Below, piece by piece: positions 1 through 8,878 of a stretch of DNA of 64,000 nt. The number at the start of each line of letters is the position of its first letter. The first letter of the stretch is position 1. The notes beneath the pieces are model-generated. The model did not search any database and was not told the DNA's origin. It saw nothing but the letters and a program-made list of their open reading frames with translations. The DNA is taken from positions 124,001-188,000 of the forward strand of contig CAJXZL010000001.1 of the NCBI GenBank assembly GCA_913063165.1. Direction: 5' to 3'. The stretch is from an uncultured Saccharospirillaceae bacterium (GTDB taxonomy: Bacteria; Pseudomonadota; Gammaproteobacteria; Pseudomonadales; Natronospirillaceae). The translations under genes and the position numbers were made by a program.

Positions 1-2
1 TG

Positions 3-878
3 CAATGGGTGACCCCTACGGGACAAACGTTGGACACGGTCATCATTCAGGGCAACGTGGATCAAAAGACCAAATGGGATTTCGATAAAATTCAATCCCA
101 ATTCGACAGGTACCTTCGGCTCTCACAACCCCATACCGATGCGGCAGTGATTGTCTGGCCCGAGGCCGCCATTACTGCGGTGGCATCCCGAGCAAGCCGC
201 TACCTCGATACCCTAGACACATTAGGCAAGAACACCAACACCAGCTTTATCACGGGCATCATCGACGACCCGGTGCGCGACGGTCGTCGCCATTATTATA
301 ATGCGGCAATGGCGCTCGGAGTCGGAGACGGTGACTATTACAAAACACGTATGGTGCCTTTTGGCGAGTATGTGCCCTTTGCAGATTACATTCGTGGCCT
401 GCTGGCGTTTTTTGACTTACCCCTGTCCACACTGGAACCGGGGTTGCGTGAAAGCGCACCGATACAAAGCCATGGACTGTCTTTGGGGTTATTGATTTGT
501 TATGAAATCGCCTATCCAGCCATGATCCTTGCGCGGGCAAGCCAATCTGACGTTATTGTCACACTCAGCAATGATGCTTGGTTTGGCGTGACATTCGGAC
601 CCTATCAGCACCTAGAGATGGCCCGCATGCGCGCTATGGAAGTCGGCAGACCCGTTATCCGCGCTACACAGGATGGCGTGAGCGCCTTTATCGACCACCA
701 AGGCCAGGTGAACGCATTTGCACCCAAACACCAGCAAGCCAGCATCCGCCACACAGTGCAGCAGGTTACGGGCACCACGCCCTATAGTCGCGGGGGATAT
801 TTATGGATCATGGGAGTATCAATCTTATTGATCATAGGGGTGTATTGGCGCCAAAGACAGCGCACTAACACCCGCTAA
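3..878 (+). CDS. lnt: Apolipoprotein N-acyltransferase (3' part; start lies before the window)
   Basis: Inner-membrane enzyme that adds the third acyl chain to the N-terminal cysteine of lipoproteins, the last step of lipoprotein maturation. The reading frame is open to the window edge, so the N-terminal membrane region is missing and about 290 residues of the C-terminal part remain. The visible part is the periplasmic nitrilase-like domain. It carries the Glu-Lys-Cys triad in recognisable contexts: VWPEAA (Glu), YYKTRMVPFGEYVP (Lys) and LLICYE (Cys). A final hydrophobic helix (YLWIMGVSILLIIGVYW) matches the family's C-terminal membrane anchor. The neighbouring zinc-ribbon gene and leuS are its usual companions in gammaproteobacteria. 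The methionine-like codon at position 9 is an internal GTG, not the true start. Confidence 0.95.
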   Translation, partial: QWVTPTGQTLDTVIIQGNVDQKTKWDFDKIQSQFDRYLRLSQPHTDAAVIVWPEAAITAVASRASRYLDTLDTLGKNTNTSFITGIIDDPVRDGRRHYYNAAMALGVGDGDYYKTRMVPFGEYVPFADYIRGLLAFFDLPLSTLEPGLRESAPIQSHGLSLGLLICYEIAYPAMILARASQSDVIVTLSNDAWFGVTFGPYQHLEMARMRAMEVGRPVIRATQDGVSAFIDHQGQVNAFAPKHQQASIRHTVQQVTGTTPYSRGGYLWIMGVSILLIIGVYWRQRQRTNTR

Positions 879-886
879 CCAAGGCC

Positions 887-1213
887 TTAATGGACCTTGA
901 GATCACTGTAGACGTATTCCGTACTTTCGCATTGGTTGCAGGGCTGAAGGGTTTGTGGCATATAGATTTCAAGTGGGCTGCCACAATTAGAGCACTCAAG
1001 GTGACCTGCGGGGGCCATTTCACCGACATGATAAATGGCTTCAGGTGACTGCAAACGGTACATCAAATCGATCCAATCAAGTTGTGCTTGGTCTGCCGCG
1101 TCATGGAGCGAATGCAACAATGCATATTCAACAGCATCTACATCAAGCTCTAAAAGCCCCGCCATACTGCGTCCGGCACGTCCAATCCAATCTTTATTAT
1201 TACGAGCAGCCAT
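887..1213 (-). CDS. Zinc-ribbon protein, YbeL-like (DUF1451 type)
   Basis: Small cytoplasmic protein of 108 residues with no established biochemical role. The C-terminal half holds two cysteine pairs (CSNCG and CNQC) about 20 residues apart, which should form one zinc ribbon. The N-terminal half is predicted helical. The E. coli counterpart ybeL also lies close to leuS, which supports the family assignment. The ATG at 1213 is chosen because GGAGGT stands 4-5 bases before it; a longer frame opens at 1243 but has no ribosome-binding site. It converges with lnt, leaving an 8-bp gap, and is divergent from leuS. The family call is good, but the function is unknown. Confidence 0.85.
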   Translation of the reverse strand: MAARNNKDWIGRAGRSMAGLLELDVDAVEYALLHSLHDAADQAQLDWIDLMYRLQSPEAIYHVGEMAPAGHLECSNCGSPLEIYMPQTLQPCNQCESTEYVYSDLKVH

Positions 1214-1483
1214 ATCCACCTCCACGCTTGTCGCAATTAACATCCCTACATTAAATATAGTTGAGATTTGGATAATGCCTACTCTAAACCCAGAATTTTA
1301 CATTCCAACTGGCCTTGAATGCATTTTCAGAAGCCCCTAAGAGTCTGACAAATCTACCCTGTAAACCACGGCAGGATGCCAGTGAAATAATTTAAAACCG
1401 CGCCCGTGTAACGGTGTTAAACCCGTTCAACTAGGATAGAATAGCCGCACACTTTTTCACTTAGCCAAGAGCATTTACACACC

Positions 1484-4057
1484 ATGCAGCCCAGTTACGA
1501 ACCAAAACAACTTGAAACAGAAGTCAGAGAATATTGGGATAACAACCAAGTCTTTAAGGCCGTCGTCGATAAGAACAAAGAAAAGTACTATTGCCTTTCT
1601 ATGCTGCCTTATCCCAGTGGCAAGCTGCACATGGGCCACGTTCGTAACTACACCATCGGTGATGTCATGAGCCGATTCCAGCGCATGAAGGGAAAGAATG
1701 TCCTTCAGCCAATGGGGTGGGATGCCTTTGGTATGCCGGCAGAAAATGCTGCTATCAAGCATAACGTCGCACCAGCCAAGTGGACGTTTGAAAATATCGA
1801 ATACATGAAGCAACAGCTCAAAAGCTTGGGCTTTGCTTATGACTGGTCGCGCGAAGTTACCACCTGTAAGCCTGAGTATTATCAGTGGGAACAGTGGTTT
1901 TTCACCCAGTTGTTTGAAAAGGGTTTGGCCTATCAGAAATTGTCTGCGGTGAACTGGTGCCCCCATGACATGACGGTATTGGCAAACGAACAGGTACATG
2001 ATGGCTGCTGTTGGCGTTGCGACACCCCCGTGGTGCGCAAAGAAATGAAACAGTGGTTTATCCGCACCACAGCATACGCCGACGAATTATTGACCCAGCT
2101 GGACCACCTGCCTGGTTGGCCAGACATGGTGAAAGAAATGCAGCGCAATTGGATTGGTAAATCCTTTGGTGCCGAAATACATTTTGATATTTCAGGTCAG
2201 GATGACCACCTTGAGGTATACACCACGCGCCCCGACACCTTGATGGGCGCTACCTATGTTGCCATCGCACCGCAACATCCGTTGGCCGCTTTGGCCGCAC
2301 CCACCAACCCTGATTTGGCCGCTTTTATTGACGAATGTCGTCAGATGACCACATCAGAAGCCGACATGGCGACCATGGAAAAGAAGGGCGTCGATTCTAA
2401 CATGACCGTCCTCCACCCCATTACCGGTGCGGTACTGCCTGTGTGGGTTGCTAACTTTGTATTAATGGATTACGGCTCAGGAGCGGTCATGAGTGTGCCA
2501 GCTCATGATCAACGCGACTGGGAATTTGCCAAAAAATACGGCATCAATATAAAGGCCGTTATTGCCCCCGCTGGTGATGCACAAGCCGATATTGACACCG
2601 CGGCCTATACCGATAAAGGCGTGCTGATCGATTCTGGCGATTTCACTGGTTTGACCAGTGAAGCGGCCATGGAAGCCATTGCTGACCATTTAGAAGCGGT
2701 AGGCAAAGGCAACAAAAAGACCAACTTCCGATTGCGTGACTGGGGCGTCAGCCGCCAGCGTTATTGGGGCACTCCGGTTCCGATGGTCTATGTAGGCGAC
2801 GACGTAAAGCCAGCCAAAGAATTTCCTGTCATCTTGCCATACGACGTCACGATGGACGGCATGAACTCGCCCATCAAGAACAACCCAGACTTTGAAGACA
2901 CCACCTATGACGGCATGCCGGCAAAACGCGAAACTGATACCTTTGATACCTTTATGGAGTCAAGCTGGTACTTTGCGCGTTATTGCACACCAAACGCCAA
3001 CAGCATGCTTGAGCCGGAAGAAGCCAACTACTGGTTGCCTGTAGACCAGTATATCGGTGGCATTGAACACGCCACCATGCACCTGATGTACTCGCGCTTC
3101 TTCTATAAGGCAATGCGTGACTTCGGCTTGGTAACCAGCGATGAGCCATTTACCAACCTGCTGTGTCAAGGCATGGTATTGGCAGAGACATGGTACACCG
3201 AATCTCCAACCGGCTTGCGTGAATGGGTACCGCTAGAAAAAGTAACCGTCTCCTATGACGACAAGGGTCACATCAGCCATGGCGTCCACGTTGATACCGG
3301 CGAACCGGTTAACTTTGGCGGCATTTCTAAAATGTCTAAGTCAAAGAACAATGGTGTCGATCCGCAAGCGGCCATCGATGCCTATGGTGCTGACACAGTG
3401 CGCTTGTATGCGATGTTCGCAGCGCCCCCAGAACAAACGCTAGAGTGGAAAGAAGCGGGTGTACAAGGCGCGCAAAAATTCCTGCAGCGTTTGTGGCGCA
3501 ACGTGCACACCCTGTTGTCTTTTGGTGATATGCCTGCCCTCGATGCCAACGCCTTGAACGACGATCAAAAGGCTTTGCGACGCAAGGTCCATGAAACCAT
3601 TGCCAAGGTCACGCAAGATTTCGAACAACGTCACACCTATAACACGGCCATTGCCGCCATCATGGAATTGCTCAACGCGATCAGCAAGTTTGATATGCGC
3701 GCAGGGCAAGATTTATCGGTGGTCCATGAAGGCCTACACGCCAGCGTCCGCATGTTGGCACCCATTGCGCCACACATCTGTCATGCATTGTGGCAGGAAT
3801 TGGGCGAAACAAGCGCAGCAATCGATGCGCCGTGGCCTGCGACTGACGAAGCGGCCTTGGTAAAAGATGCCTTGCTATACGTGGTGCAGGTCAATGGCAA
3901 AGTGCGGGCGCGTATTACCGTACCTGCGGACCTGCCAAAAGATCAGATCGAAGCAGCGGCACTAGCCGATGAACACGTGAAGGCCTTTATTGACGGACAA
4001 ACGGTTCGTAAGATCATTGTCGTACCTGGCAAATTGGTTAACATTGTCGCGAACTGA
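1484..4057 (+). CDS. leuS: Leucyl-tRNA synthetase
   Basis: Class I aminoacyl-tRNA synthetase that charges tRNA-Leu, with an editing domain that removes mischarged amino acids. The length of 857 residues is close to the 860 of E. coli. The HIGH-type signature appears as HMGH at residues 49-52 in the context [15 protein letters not shown]. The KMSKS loop is intact at about residue 616. The CP1 editing insertion lies between them, including the [17 protein letters not shown] stretch. The start fits the family N terminus (MQPSYEP). A 70-bp gap with a strong hairpin separates it from holA; in most relatives lptE sits there. Confidence 0.98.
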   Translation: MQPSYEPKQLETEVREYWDNNQVFKAVVDKNKEKYYCLSMLPYPSGKLHMGHVRNYTIGDVMSRFQRMKGKNVLQPMGWDAFGMPAENAAIKHNVAPAKWTFENIEYMKQQLKSLGFAYDWSREVTTCKPEYYQWEQWFFTQLFEKGLAYQKLSAVNWCPHDMTVLANEQVHDGCCWRCDTPVVRKEMKQWFIRTTAYADELLTQLDHLPGWPDMVKEMQRNWIGKSFGAEIHFDISGQDDHLEVYTTRPDTLMGATYVAIAPQHPLAALAAPTNPDLAAFIDECRQMTTSEADMATMEKKGVDSNMTVLHPITGAVLPVWVANFVLMDYGSGAVMSVPAHDQRDWEFAKKYGINIKAVIAPAGDAQADIDTAAYTDKGVLIDSGDFTGLTSEAAMEAIADHLEAVGKGNKKTNFRLRDWGVSRQRYWGTPVPMVYVGDDVKPAKEFPVILPYDVTMDGMNSPIKNNPDFEDTTYDGMPAKRETDTFDTFMESSWYFARYCTPNANSMLEPEEANYWLPVDQYIGGIEHATMHLMYSRFFYKAMRDFGLVTSDEPFTNLLCQGMVLAETWYTESPTGLREWVPLEKVTVSYDDKGHISHGVHVDTGEPVNFGGISKMSKSKNNGVDPQAAIDAYGADTVRLYAMFAAPPEQTLEWKEAGVQGAQKFLQRLWRNVHTLLSFGDMPALDANALNDDQKALRRKVHETIAKVTQDFEQRHTYNTAIAAIMELLNAISKFDMRAGQDLSVVHEGLHASVRMLAPIAPHICHALWQELGETSAAIDAPWPATDEAALVKDALLYVVQVNGKVRARITVPADLPKDQIEAAALADEHVKAFIDGQTVRKIIVVPGKLVNIVAN

Positions 4058-4067
4058 TTGTTAAAAA

Positions 4068-4094
4068 CGGGGGCTGACCCAGTGGTCTCCCCCG
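4068..4094 (+). terminator. Strong hairpin between leuS and holA
   Basis: The sequence folds as CGGGGG, a 2-base bulge, GACC, loop CAGT, GGTC, one base, CCCCCG, that is a stacked stem of about ten pairs. No T-run follows, so it is either an attenuator or RNA-stabilising structure rather than a classic intrinsic terminator. It occupies most of the short leuS-holA gap. Confidence 0.5.
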
Positions 4095-4127
4095 CTCCAT
4101 TCCATTATCGGCAGTAGCCATGCGCGT

Positions 4128-5141
4128 ATGAAAATTAAGGCAGAACAGTTAAAACAACAACTCAAGCAACCGATAGCCGGCGGCTATTGGTTGTCTGGCG
4201 ACACACCGTTGTTGGTACTCGAAGCACAGGATCTCATTCGTCGCACCGCTGCCGCACAAGGCTTTACCAACCGCGAAGTTTTTCACACCGACAAGACCTT
4301 TGTAGCCAATGATTTCTTACAAGCGACCCAAGAGCGTTCCTTGTTTGGCGATCAAACGCTGATAGAACTGCGCATCACTGGCAAGGTCACAGAACCGGTA
4401 CGCAACCTATTGCTCGAGGTACTGGAACAGCCTTCAATGGACCATGCCTTGTTGATTACCAGCGGCAGAATTGACGCTACCAGCCAAAAGACCAAATGGT
4501 TTACCCAGTTAGAAAAACATCTGGTGTTCGTACCCTTTTGGCCCGTTACGCGCGAACAATTACCCCAATGGCTGCGACAGCGTGCCAGCAGCATCAACAT
4601 TCAGGTGGCACCCGATGCCATTGAGTATTTGGCTGACCGCGTCGACGGCAATTTGTTGGCTGCCCGACAAGAGTTAGAAAAGTTAGCGCTTATTTACCCC
4701 GACATCACGATCACTCTGGATCATGTCACCGGAGCTATCAGTGACAGCGGCCGCTGGGACATCAATGATCTATCAACGGCAGTGATGCAAGGCAAAGCCA
4801 AGCGGACGATGCGCATTTTTAATGGTTTGCGATCAGAAGGGGTCGAACCTACGTTGCTCTTGTGGCGACTCACCACGGATTTGCGCCAGCTTGCCACCAT
4901 TAAACACCAGTTGGAGCGTGGCCTACCTGCCGCCCAGGTTTACCGATCTCAGCAGGTATGGGACAACAAAAAAGGCGCGGTCGAAGCGGCTTTGCGTCGG
5001 ATTCCACTGTCGGCGTTGCACCGTTTATTGTTGCGTGCCAGCCACATTGATCGCATGATCAAGGGGCAGGAATCAGGAGATATCTGGGCTGAATTTCAGG
5101 CATTGATATGGTCGTTGGTGCACCAAGGCGAGCTATTTTAA
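4128..5141 (+). CDS. holA: DNA polymerase III subunit delta
   Basis: Clamp-loader subunit that opens the beta sliding clamp during replication. The 337 residues compare with 343 in E. coli. The N terminus MKIKAEQLKQQL and the segment LSGDTPLLVLEAQDLIR are typical, as is the AAA+-like fold without a Walker A motif. The C-terminal helical collar region (WRLTTDLRQLATI, IDRMIKGQESGDIWAEFQALI) is complete. The gene follows leuS on the same strand but lptE is not between them. It converges with the Nudix gene, leaving 8 bp. Confidence 0.95.
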   Translation: MKIKAEQLKQQLKQPIAGGYWLSGDTPLLVLEAQDLIRRTAAAQGFTNREVFHTDKTFVANDFLQATQERSLFGDQTLIELRITGKVTEPVRNLLLEVLEQPSMDHALLITSGRIDATSQKTKWFTQLEKHLVFVPFWPVTREQLPQWLRQRASSINIQVAPDAIEYLADRVDGNLLAARQELEKLALIYPDITITLDHVTGAISDSGRWDINDLSTAVMQGKAKRTMRIFNGLRSEGVEPTLLLWRLTTDLRQLATIKHQLERGLPAAQVYRSQQVWDNKKGAVEAALRRIPLSALHRLLLRASHIDRMIKGQESGDIWAEFQALIWSLVHQGELF

Positions 5142-5149
5142 CAAGCGGT

Positions 5150-5605
5150 TTAGCGCACGGTTCCGAAATAGATTTTTGGGAACGCTCGCGCAATCAAATG
5201 CTGCTTAAAGGCATCAGGGAAAAACAACGCCCCGGCCAATTGGTCTAACGGCATCCAATGATAACCTACCTGCGTCGGGTCCATGGCGTGAGGCGCCTGC
5301 ACAAAATCTTTTAATTCACACCGAAAAAACACCTCAACCTGATGAAAATTCGCGGGTAAATAGGGCTCGTCATGCGGTAATGACGCCACCTCCCTTATGG
5401 CCACTGCCGGACCAATGGTGACTTCCGCACCCAATTCTTCGAGCATTTCACGGTGTAGCGCCGCTTCCAATGACTCGCCATGCTGCACGCCGCCACCCGG
5501 TGCCACATACCAAAAGCCCCTGTCATCTTTGTACTGCGACAACAGAATACAGCCGTCGCGATAGATAATGGCACGGGCGGATAAGCGCGGTGAGCGATGC
5601 GACAT
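5150..5605 (-). CDS. Nudix hydrolase
   Basis: 151-residue single-domain Nudix protein, which should hydrolyse a nucleoside diphosphate linked to another moiety. The Nudix box is complete: GGGVQHGESLEAALHREMLE followed by ELG, matching GX5EX7REUXEEXGU. The specificity cannot be read from sequence. It is the last gene of a closely spaced minus-strand series (hutI, hutG, YHS protein, YciI-like protein), starting 2 bp after the YciI-like stop codon, so probably translated from a shared transcript. No link to histidine breakdown is evident. Confidence 0.9.
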   Translation of the reverse strand: MSHRSPRLSARAIIYRDGCILLSQYKDDRGFWYVAPGGGVQHGESLEAALHREMLEELGAEVTIGPAVAIREVASLPHDEPYLPANFHQVEVFFRCELKDFVQAPHAMDPTQVGYHWMPLDQLAGALFFPDAFKQHLIARAFPKIYFGTVR

Positions 5606-5607
5606 AC

Positions 5608-5931
5608 TTAGTGCACCGTTTGTGGTGCCAGTGATCCACCAGCAATATGGTAGGGCAGCACCTGTGCAGTCATGACACCCGCCAAAACCACTGGGTCGTT
5701 ATTCACAATGGCCCACGCTTGGTCTAGCCCATTGGCCAATAAGACAACCAAACCGAGGGTATCGGGGTCCTGTGTCTGCGTGCGGCCAAACATCAAGGCG
5801 ATGCCCTGATCTGCCAACCGGTTCAAATAAGCAAAATGGGCGTCAAGCGCGACGGCCTCATCCTCGGTTGGACCCAGAGTGAGTAATTCAGGGCGCGACA
5901 CCCGCAACACCACCAAATATTGCTCTTTCAT
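5608..5931 (-). CDS. YciI-like (YCII-related) protein
   Basis: 107-residue protein that fits the YCII-related fold, a small ferredoxin-like dimeric domain. The pattern begins YLVVLRVSRPELLTLGPTEDE and includes a His in the DAHFAYLNRLADQG helix and the strand IALMFGRTQ. Some family members are dehalogenase- or muconolactone-isomerase-like, but no activity can be assigned here. It lies 11 bp after the YHS-domain gene and 2 bp before the Nudix gene, inside one directional run. Confidence 0.75.
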   Translation of the reverse strand: MKEQYLVVLRVSRPELLTLGPTEDEAVALDAHFAYLNRLADQGIALMFGRTQTQDPDTLGLVVLLANGLDQAWAIVNNDPVVLAGVMTAQVLPYHIAGGSLAPQTVH

Positions 5932-5942
5932 GCGGTTTTCCC

Positions 5943-6419
5943 CTAGTTTGGATTCTTTAACAGTGCCCAGTTCTCCGTGGCCAATGCCAGCTGGTTTTCA
6001 ACGTCTACAGCCCATTGTAACCGCCCCCATGCGCTATAAAACAAAAAGAGTTTGTCGTCGATGATCCGCCAATGCTTGCCGTTTCCAGGCACCTTGTGTC
6101 CGTCGCTCAAGCCATTGGCACAGTGCCCCCCAAACTGGGGTATATAACGCGTAGGGTTGGCAACAAACTGATCACGATGCTGGGCATTTGCAAAGTACCA
6201 CTGGGCGCCCTGCCAATCGACTGCAAATTGCGCGTTACCCTGTACCGCCTGTTGCTGCTCAAAATAGGCGACCGTATCATAGCCTTGTATTGCCACACCA
6301 CGTCCATCCAGATTCCAATCCTCCGCATAGAGCGGCGCCTGAAACAAGACTATCATGACGAGCAACCAGCCTTTTAACTGCCTAACAACACCCTGTGGTG
6401 CCTGATCTGACGTCAACAT
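5943..6419 (-). CDS. YHS-domain protein, probably exported
   Basis: 158-residue protein with a hydrophobic N-terminal segment (GWLLVMIVLFQAPLYAED) that looks like a signal peptide cleaved after YA. The mature part has a YHS-type core: GYDTVAYFEQ, then an AVDWQGAQWYFANAQHRDQFVANPTRYIPQFGGHCA block. This is the form seen in many periplasmic YHS proteins of proteobacteria, thought to bind a metal or a small ligand. It is 9 bp from hutG upstream and 11 bp from the YciI-like gene downstream. The function is unknown. Confidence 0.85.
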   Translation of the reverse strand: MLTSDQAPQGVVRQLKGWLLVMIVLFQAPLYAEDWNLDGRGVAIQGYDTVAYFEQQQAVQGNAQFAVDWQGAQWYFANAQHRDQFVANPTRYIPQFGGHCANGLSDGHKVPGNGKHWRIIDDKLFLFYSAWGRLQWAVDVENQLALATENWALLKNPN

Positions 6420-6428
6420 GCGGTTGTC

Positions 6429-7397
6429 CTATCGGTTTTTAATCGTTTCCCAGACCAGACGCGCGGCCAATTTGGCAGTAACACCATCGCGGTCGTAGGT
6501 GGGATTGGTTTCGGCAATATCCAACATGCGGATTTTGTCACCAGCGGTCGATAATAGGTACCGCAACACCTGTATTGCAAAGGATTTGTTAATACCCATG
6601 GCAGCTGGCGCACTCACACCAGGTGCATCCGCGGCACTGAATGCGTCCATACAGACCGTAATATAGAGTACATCAATTTTTTCAATAAACTGCGATAAGC
6701 GTTGGACGCAGTTATTCCAATAATGCATTTGGCAGTCAATGTCTTCTATCCATTCGACCTGATGGGCCGCAGCATAGCGCATCAGTGCCTGTGAATTGGC
6801 TGATGGGTTAAGACCTAACACACAGTAATGAAATCCGTGCTGGTGCGCTTCGGCATGCTCTGCCACCTGACGAAACGGCGTTCCTGAGCTAGTAATCGGG
6901 TCTGGATTGCGCAAATCAAAATGGGCATCAAAATTTAAAATACCAATGCGGGCTTCGGGGAATGCCTGACGCAAGCCACTGTAACTGCCCCAAGCCACTT
7001 CATGACCACCACCCAATACGACAGGAAAACCCGATCGTTCCAACACAGAGGCAACTGTCTGCCCCAGTGTTTGCTGTCCACCTTCCATGTCATTACCGAC
7101 AATGGGAATGGTCCCTAGGTCATAACATCGCTGATCGGCGGGCACTGTGAGCGGCGCCAAGGCGTTTCTAATCGCATCTGGGCCTGCTGCTGCTCCTGCC
7201 CTGCCTTGGTTACGTTGAACACCTTCATCACAGGCAAAGCCGATTAACACGGGGGCATTGTCAAATTGTGCGATCGCGGTGCCGTCTGCGACCACCTGAT
7301 GCAACCGGATACTGAGACTGGGATCTTCACGGTCGATACGGCCTTGCCACAGCGAGGGGTTAAAGGGCGACATTCCGGGATCATTGGATTGGGTCAT
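6429..7397 (-). CDS. hutG: Formimidoylglutamase (histidine degradation)
   Basis: Arginase/ureohydrolase-fold enzyme that converts N-formimidoyl-glutamate to glutamate and formamide, the last step of the four-enzyme Hut route. Manganese-site motifs are visible: GGGHE and NFDAHFDLR. The third metal motif reads VCMDAFSAADAPGVSAP, where the first Asp of the usual DxD pair is Cys. The ATG at 7397 is preferred because AAGG lies about 9 bases before it; this gives 322 residues and a start 17 bp after the hutI stop. A frame extension to 7463 would overlap hutI. hutH and hutU are not in the window. Confidence 0.9.
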   Translation of the reverse strand: MTQSNDPGMSPFNPSLWQGRIDREDPSLSIRLHQVVADGTAIAQFDNAPVLIGFACDEGVQRNQGRAGAAAGPDAIRNALAPLTVPADQRCYDLGTIPIVGNDMEGGQQTLGQTVASVLERSGFPVVLGGGHEVAWGSYSGLRQAFPEARIGILNFDAHFDLRNPDPITSSGTPFRQVAEHAEAHQHGFHYCVLGLNPSANSQALMRYAAAHQVEWIEDIDCQMHYWNNCVQRLSQFIEKIDVLYITVCMDAFSAADAPGVSAPAAMGINKSFAIQVLRYLLSTAGDKIRMLDIAETNPTYDRDGVTAKLAARLVWETIKNR

Positions 7398-7414
7398 GGG
7401 CTTGGCCTTGGGTG

Positions 7415-8656
7415 TCAATGTGCAATGAGTGGGTTTGGCAATAGCAACTTTCCGGCGAGCCAAATACGGTGTGGACGGTGAATGCCTAGTTCGTGAATGA
7501 CCTGCACCGGGTTTTCAACCTGCCAAAGGACAAAATCCGCATCATATCCCTGCTGTAATTGGCCTTTTCGGTTACCAAGACCCAAGGCCATTGCTGCGTG
7601 TCGTGTGATCCCCAACCAAGCTTCCGCTGGTGTCATCCGCCATAACACACAGGCCATATTCGCTGCGGTTAACAGCGAACCAAGGGGTGACGAGCCTGGG
7701 TTCATATCCGTAGCAATTGCCATAGGAACCTGTAACCGGCGAAAGCTATCAATGGGCGGCATCTGAGTCTCTCTAAGAAAATAGAATGCCCCGGGTAACA
7801 ACACGGCTGCCACACCCGCCTGTGATAACGCAGTCACTTGTTGGTCGGTTAAATACTCCACGTGGTCTGCAGATAAACCGCCCAATTGCGCCAGTACATC
7901 CGCGCCACCAGACACCGACAGCTGACCAACATGGCCCTTTACCTGCAAGCCCAATCTCTGGGCTGCTCGCCACAGCGTTTCTGCTTGCGCCGCAGTAAAG
8001 GCAATCTCTTCACAAAATACGTCTACGGCATCAGCCAGCCCTTCTGCCGCCACCGAGGGCAACAGGTGGTCGGCTATCCACGCCACATAGTCGTCTTGCC
8101 GTCCTTTATATTCAGGCGGTAAGGCATGCGCCGCCAAGCATGTACGCATCACTTGAATACCGGTAGCCGCCTGCAACCGCGTCATGACGCGTAACATGGC
8201 GCGTTCGCTGACGTCATCCAGACCATAGCCCGATTTTATTTCAACGGTGGTGACACCCGTTTCCATCAGCCGGTGCAATCGAGGTAACGCCGCATCGAAT
8301 AGCTGTTGCTCAGATAATGCGCGGGTTGCTGTTACGGTCGACATAATACCGCCGCCCTGTTTGGCGATCTCAGCATAGCTGGCACCCTCGAGCAGGGCTT
8401 CAAATTCTCCGGCGCGATTACCGCCCCATATTAAATGGGTGTGGCAGTCGACAAGGCCTGGGGACACCCAGGCACCTTGCCCGTCGATGACGTTGTCTTC
8501 TGGGTTAGTAGATGGCGCCCCATCAGCTGAACCCACATAAATGAGTTGACCATCGGCCCAAACAATAACGCCCTGATTGATCACACCGAGTGCCCCTGAT
8601 TGGTTGGGGTCCATGGTCATGATGTGAATATTGTGCATCCAATGTGTTGGTGTCAT
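7415..8656 (-). CDS. hutI: Imidazolonepropionase
   Basis: Amidohydrolase-superfamily enzyme that hydrolyses 4-imidazolone-5-propionate to formimidoyl-glutamate, the third step of histidine breakdown. The metal-binding HxH is present in VDCHTHLIWGGNRAGEF, and the histidine in KGHVGQLS and the Asp in IATDMNPGSSP match the remaining ligands and active-site residues. From the ATG at 8656 it is about 413 residues, the family's usual size; an upstream in-frame GTG at 8692 is possible. Neither start has a clear ribosome-binding site. It heads the run hutI-hutG-YHS-YciI-Nudix. No HutC-type repressor gene is adjacent. Confidence 0.95.
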   Translation of the reverse strand: MTPTHWMHNIHIMTMDPNQSGALGVINQGVIVWADGQLIYVGSADGAPSTNPEDNVIDGQGAWVSPGLVDCHTHLIWGGNRAGEFEALLEGASYAEIAKQGGGIMSTVTATRALSEQQLFDAALPRLHRLMETGVTTVEIKSGYGLDDVSERAMLRVMTRLQAATGIQVMRTCLAAHALPPEYKGRQDDYVAWIADHLLPSVAAEGLADAVDVFCEEIAFTAAQAETLWRAAQRLGLQVKGHVGQLSVSGGADVLAQLGGLSADHVEYLTDQQVTALSQAGVAAVLLPGAFYFLRETQMPPIDSFRRLQVPMAIATDMNPGSSPLGSLLTAANMACVLWRMTPAEAWLGITRHAAMALGLGNRKGQLQQGYDADFVLWQVENPVQVIHELGIHRPHRIWLAGKLLLPNPLIAH

Positions 8657-8855
8657 GGCTGGTCGCTGTCTGAAAGATGGTGGTGATGCCACACAATCAC
8701 TGTCATAGCGCGGTGGTAGTATCTGCGTATAAAAGCATGCCTAACCCAGACTGTAAACCACTGTTGTCTGGATCCACTGGTTTGCTTCAAGCGCGTATTC
8801 ATCAGTATACCTGCGCTAGACCAATAACGGTTTGCTATTCCATCAGCGCTGATTA

Positions 8856-8875
8856 TACTGTATATCCATACAGCA
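8856..8875 (+). promoter_or_regulatory. LexA (SOS) box
   Basis: The 20-mer TACTGTATATCCATACAGCA holds CTGT and ACAG separated by 8 bases and differs from the E. coli consensus at three positions only. It ends 3 bp before the ATG at 8879 of the SulA/ImuA-like gene, so LexA binding would block that gene directly. Confidence 0.85.
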
Positions 8876-8878
8876 TTA

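Noticed and set aside
1214-1483. Regulatory leader (T-box or leader peptide) for leuS
   Set aside because: T-boxes are not expected in gammaproteobacteria, and no Leu-rich leader peptide with terminator was visible; only a weak TAGAAT -10-like element is present.
1475-1999. 174-codon frame antisense to leuS
   Set aside because: It lies wholly within leuS on the opposite strand, has no family features and mirrors the leuS codon pattern.
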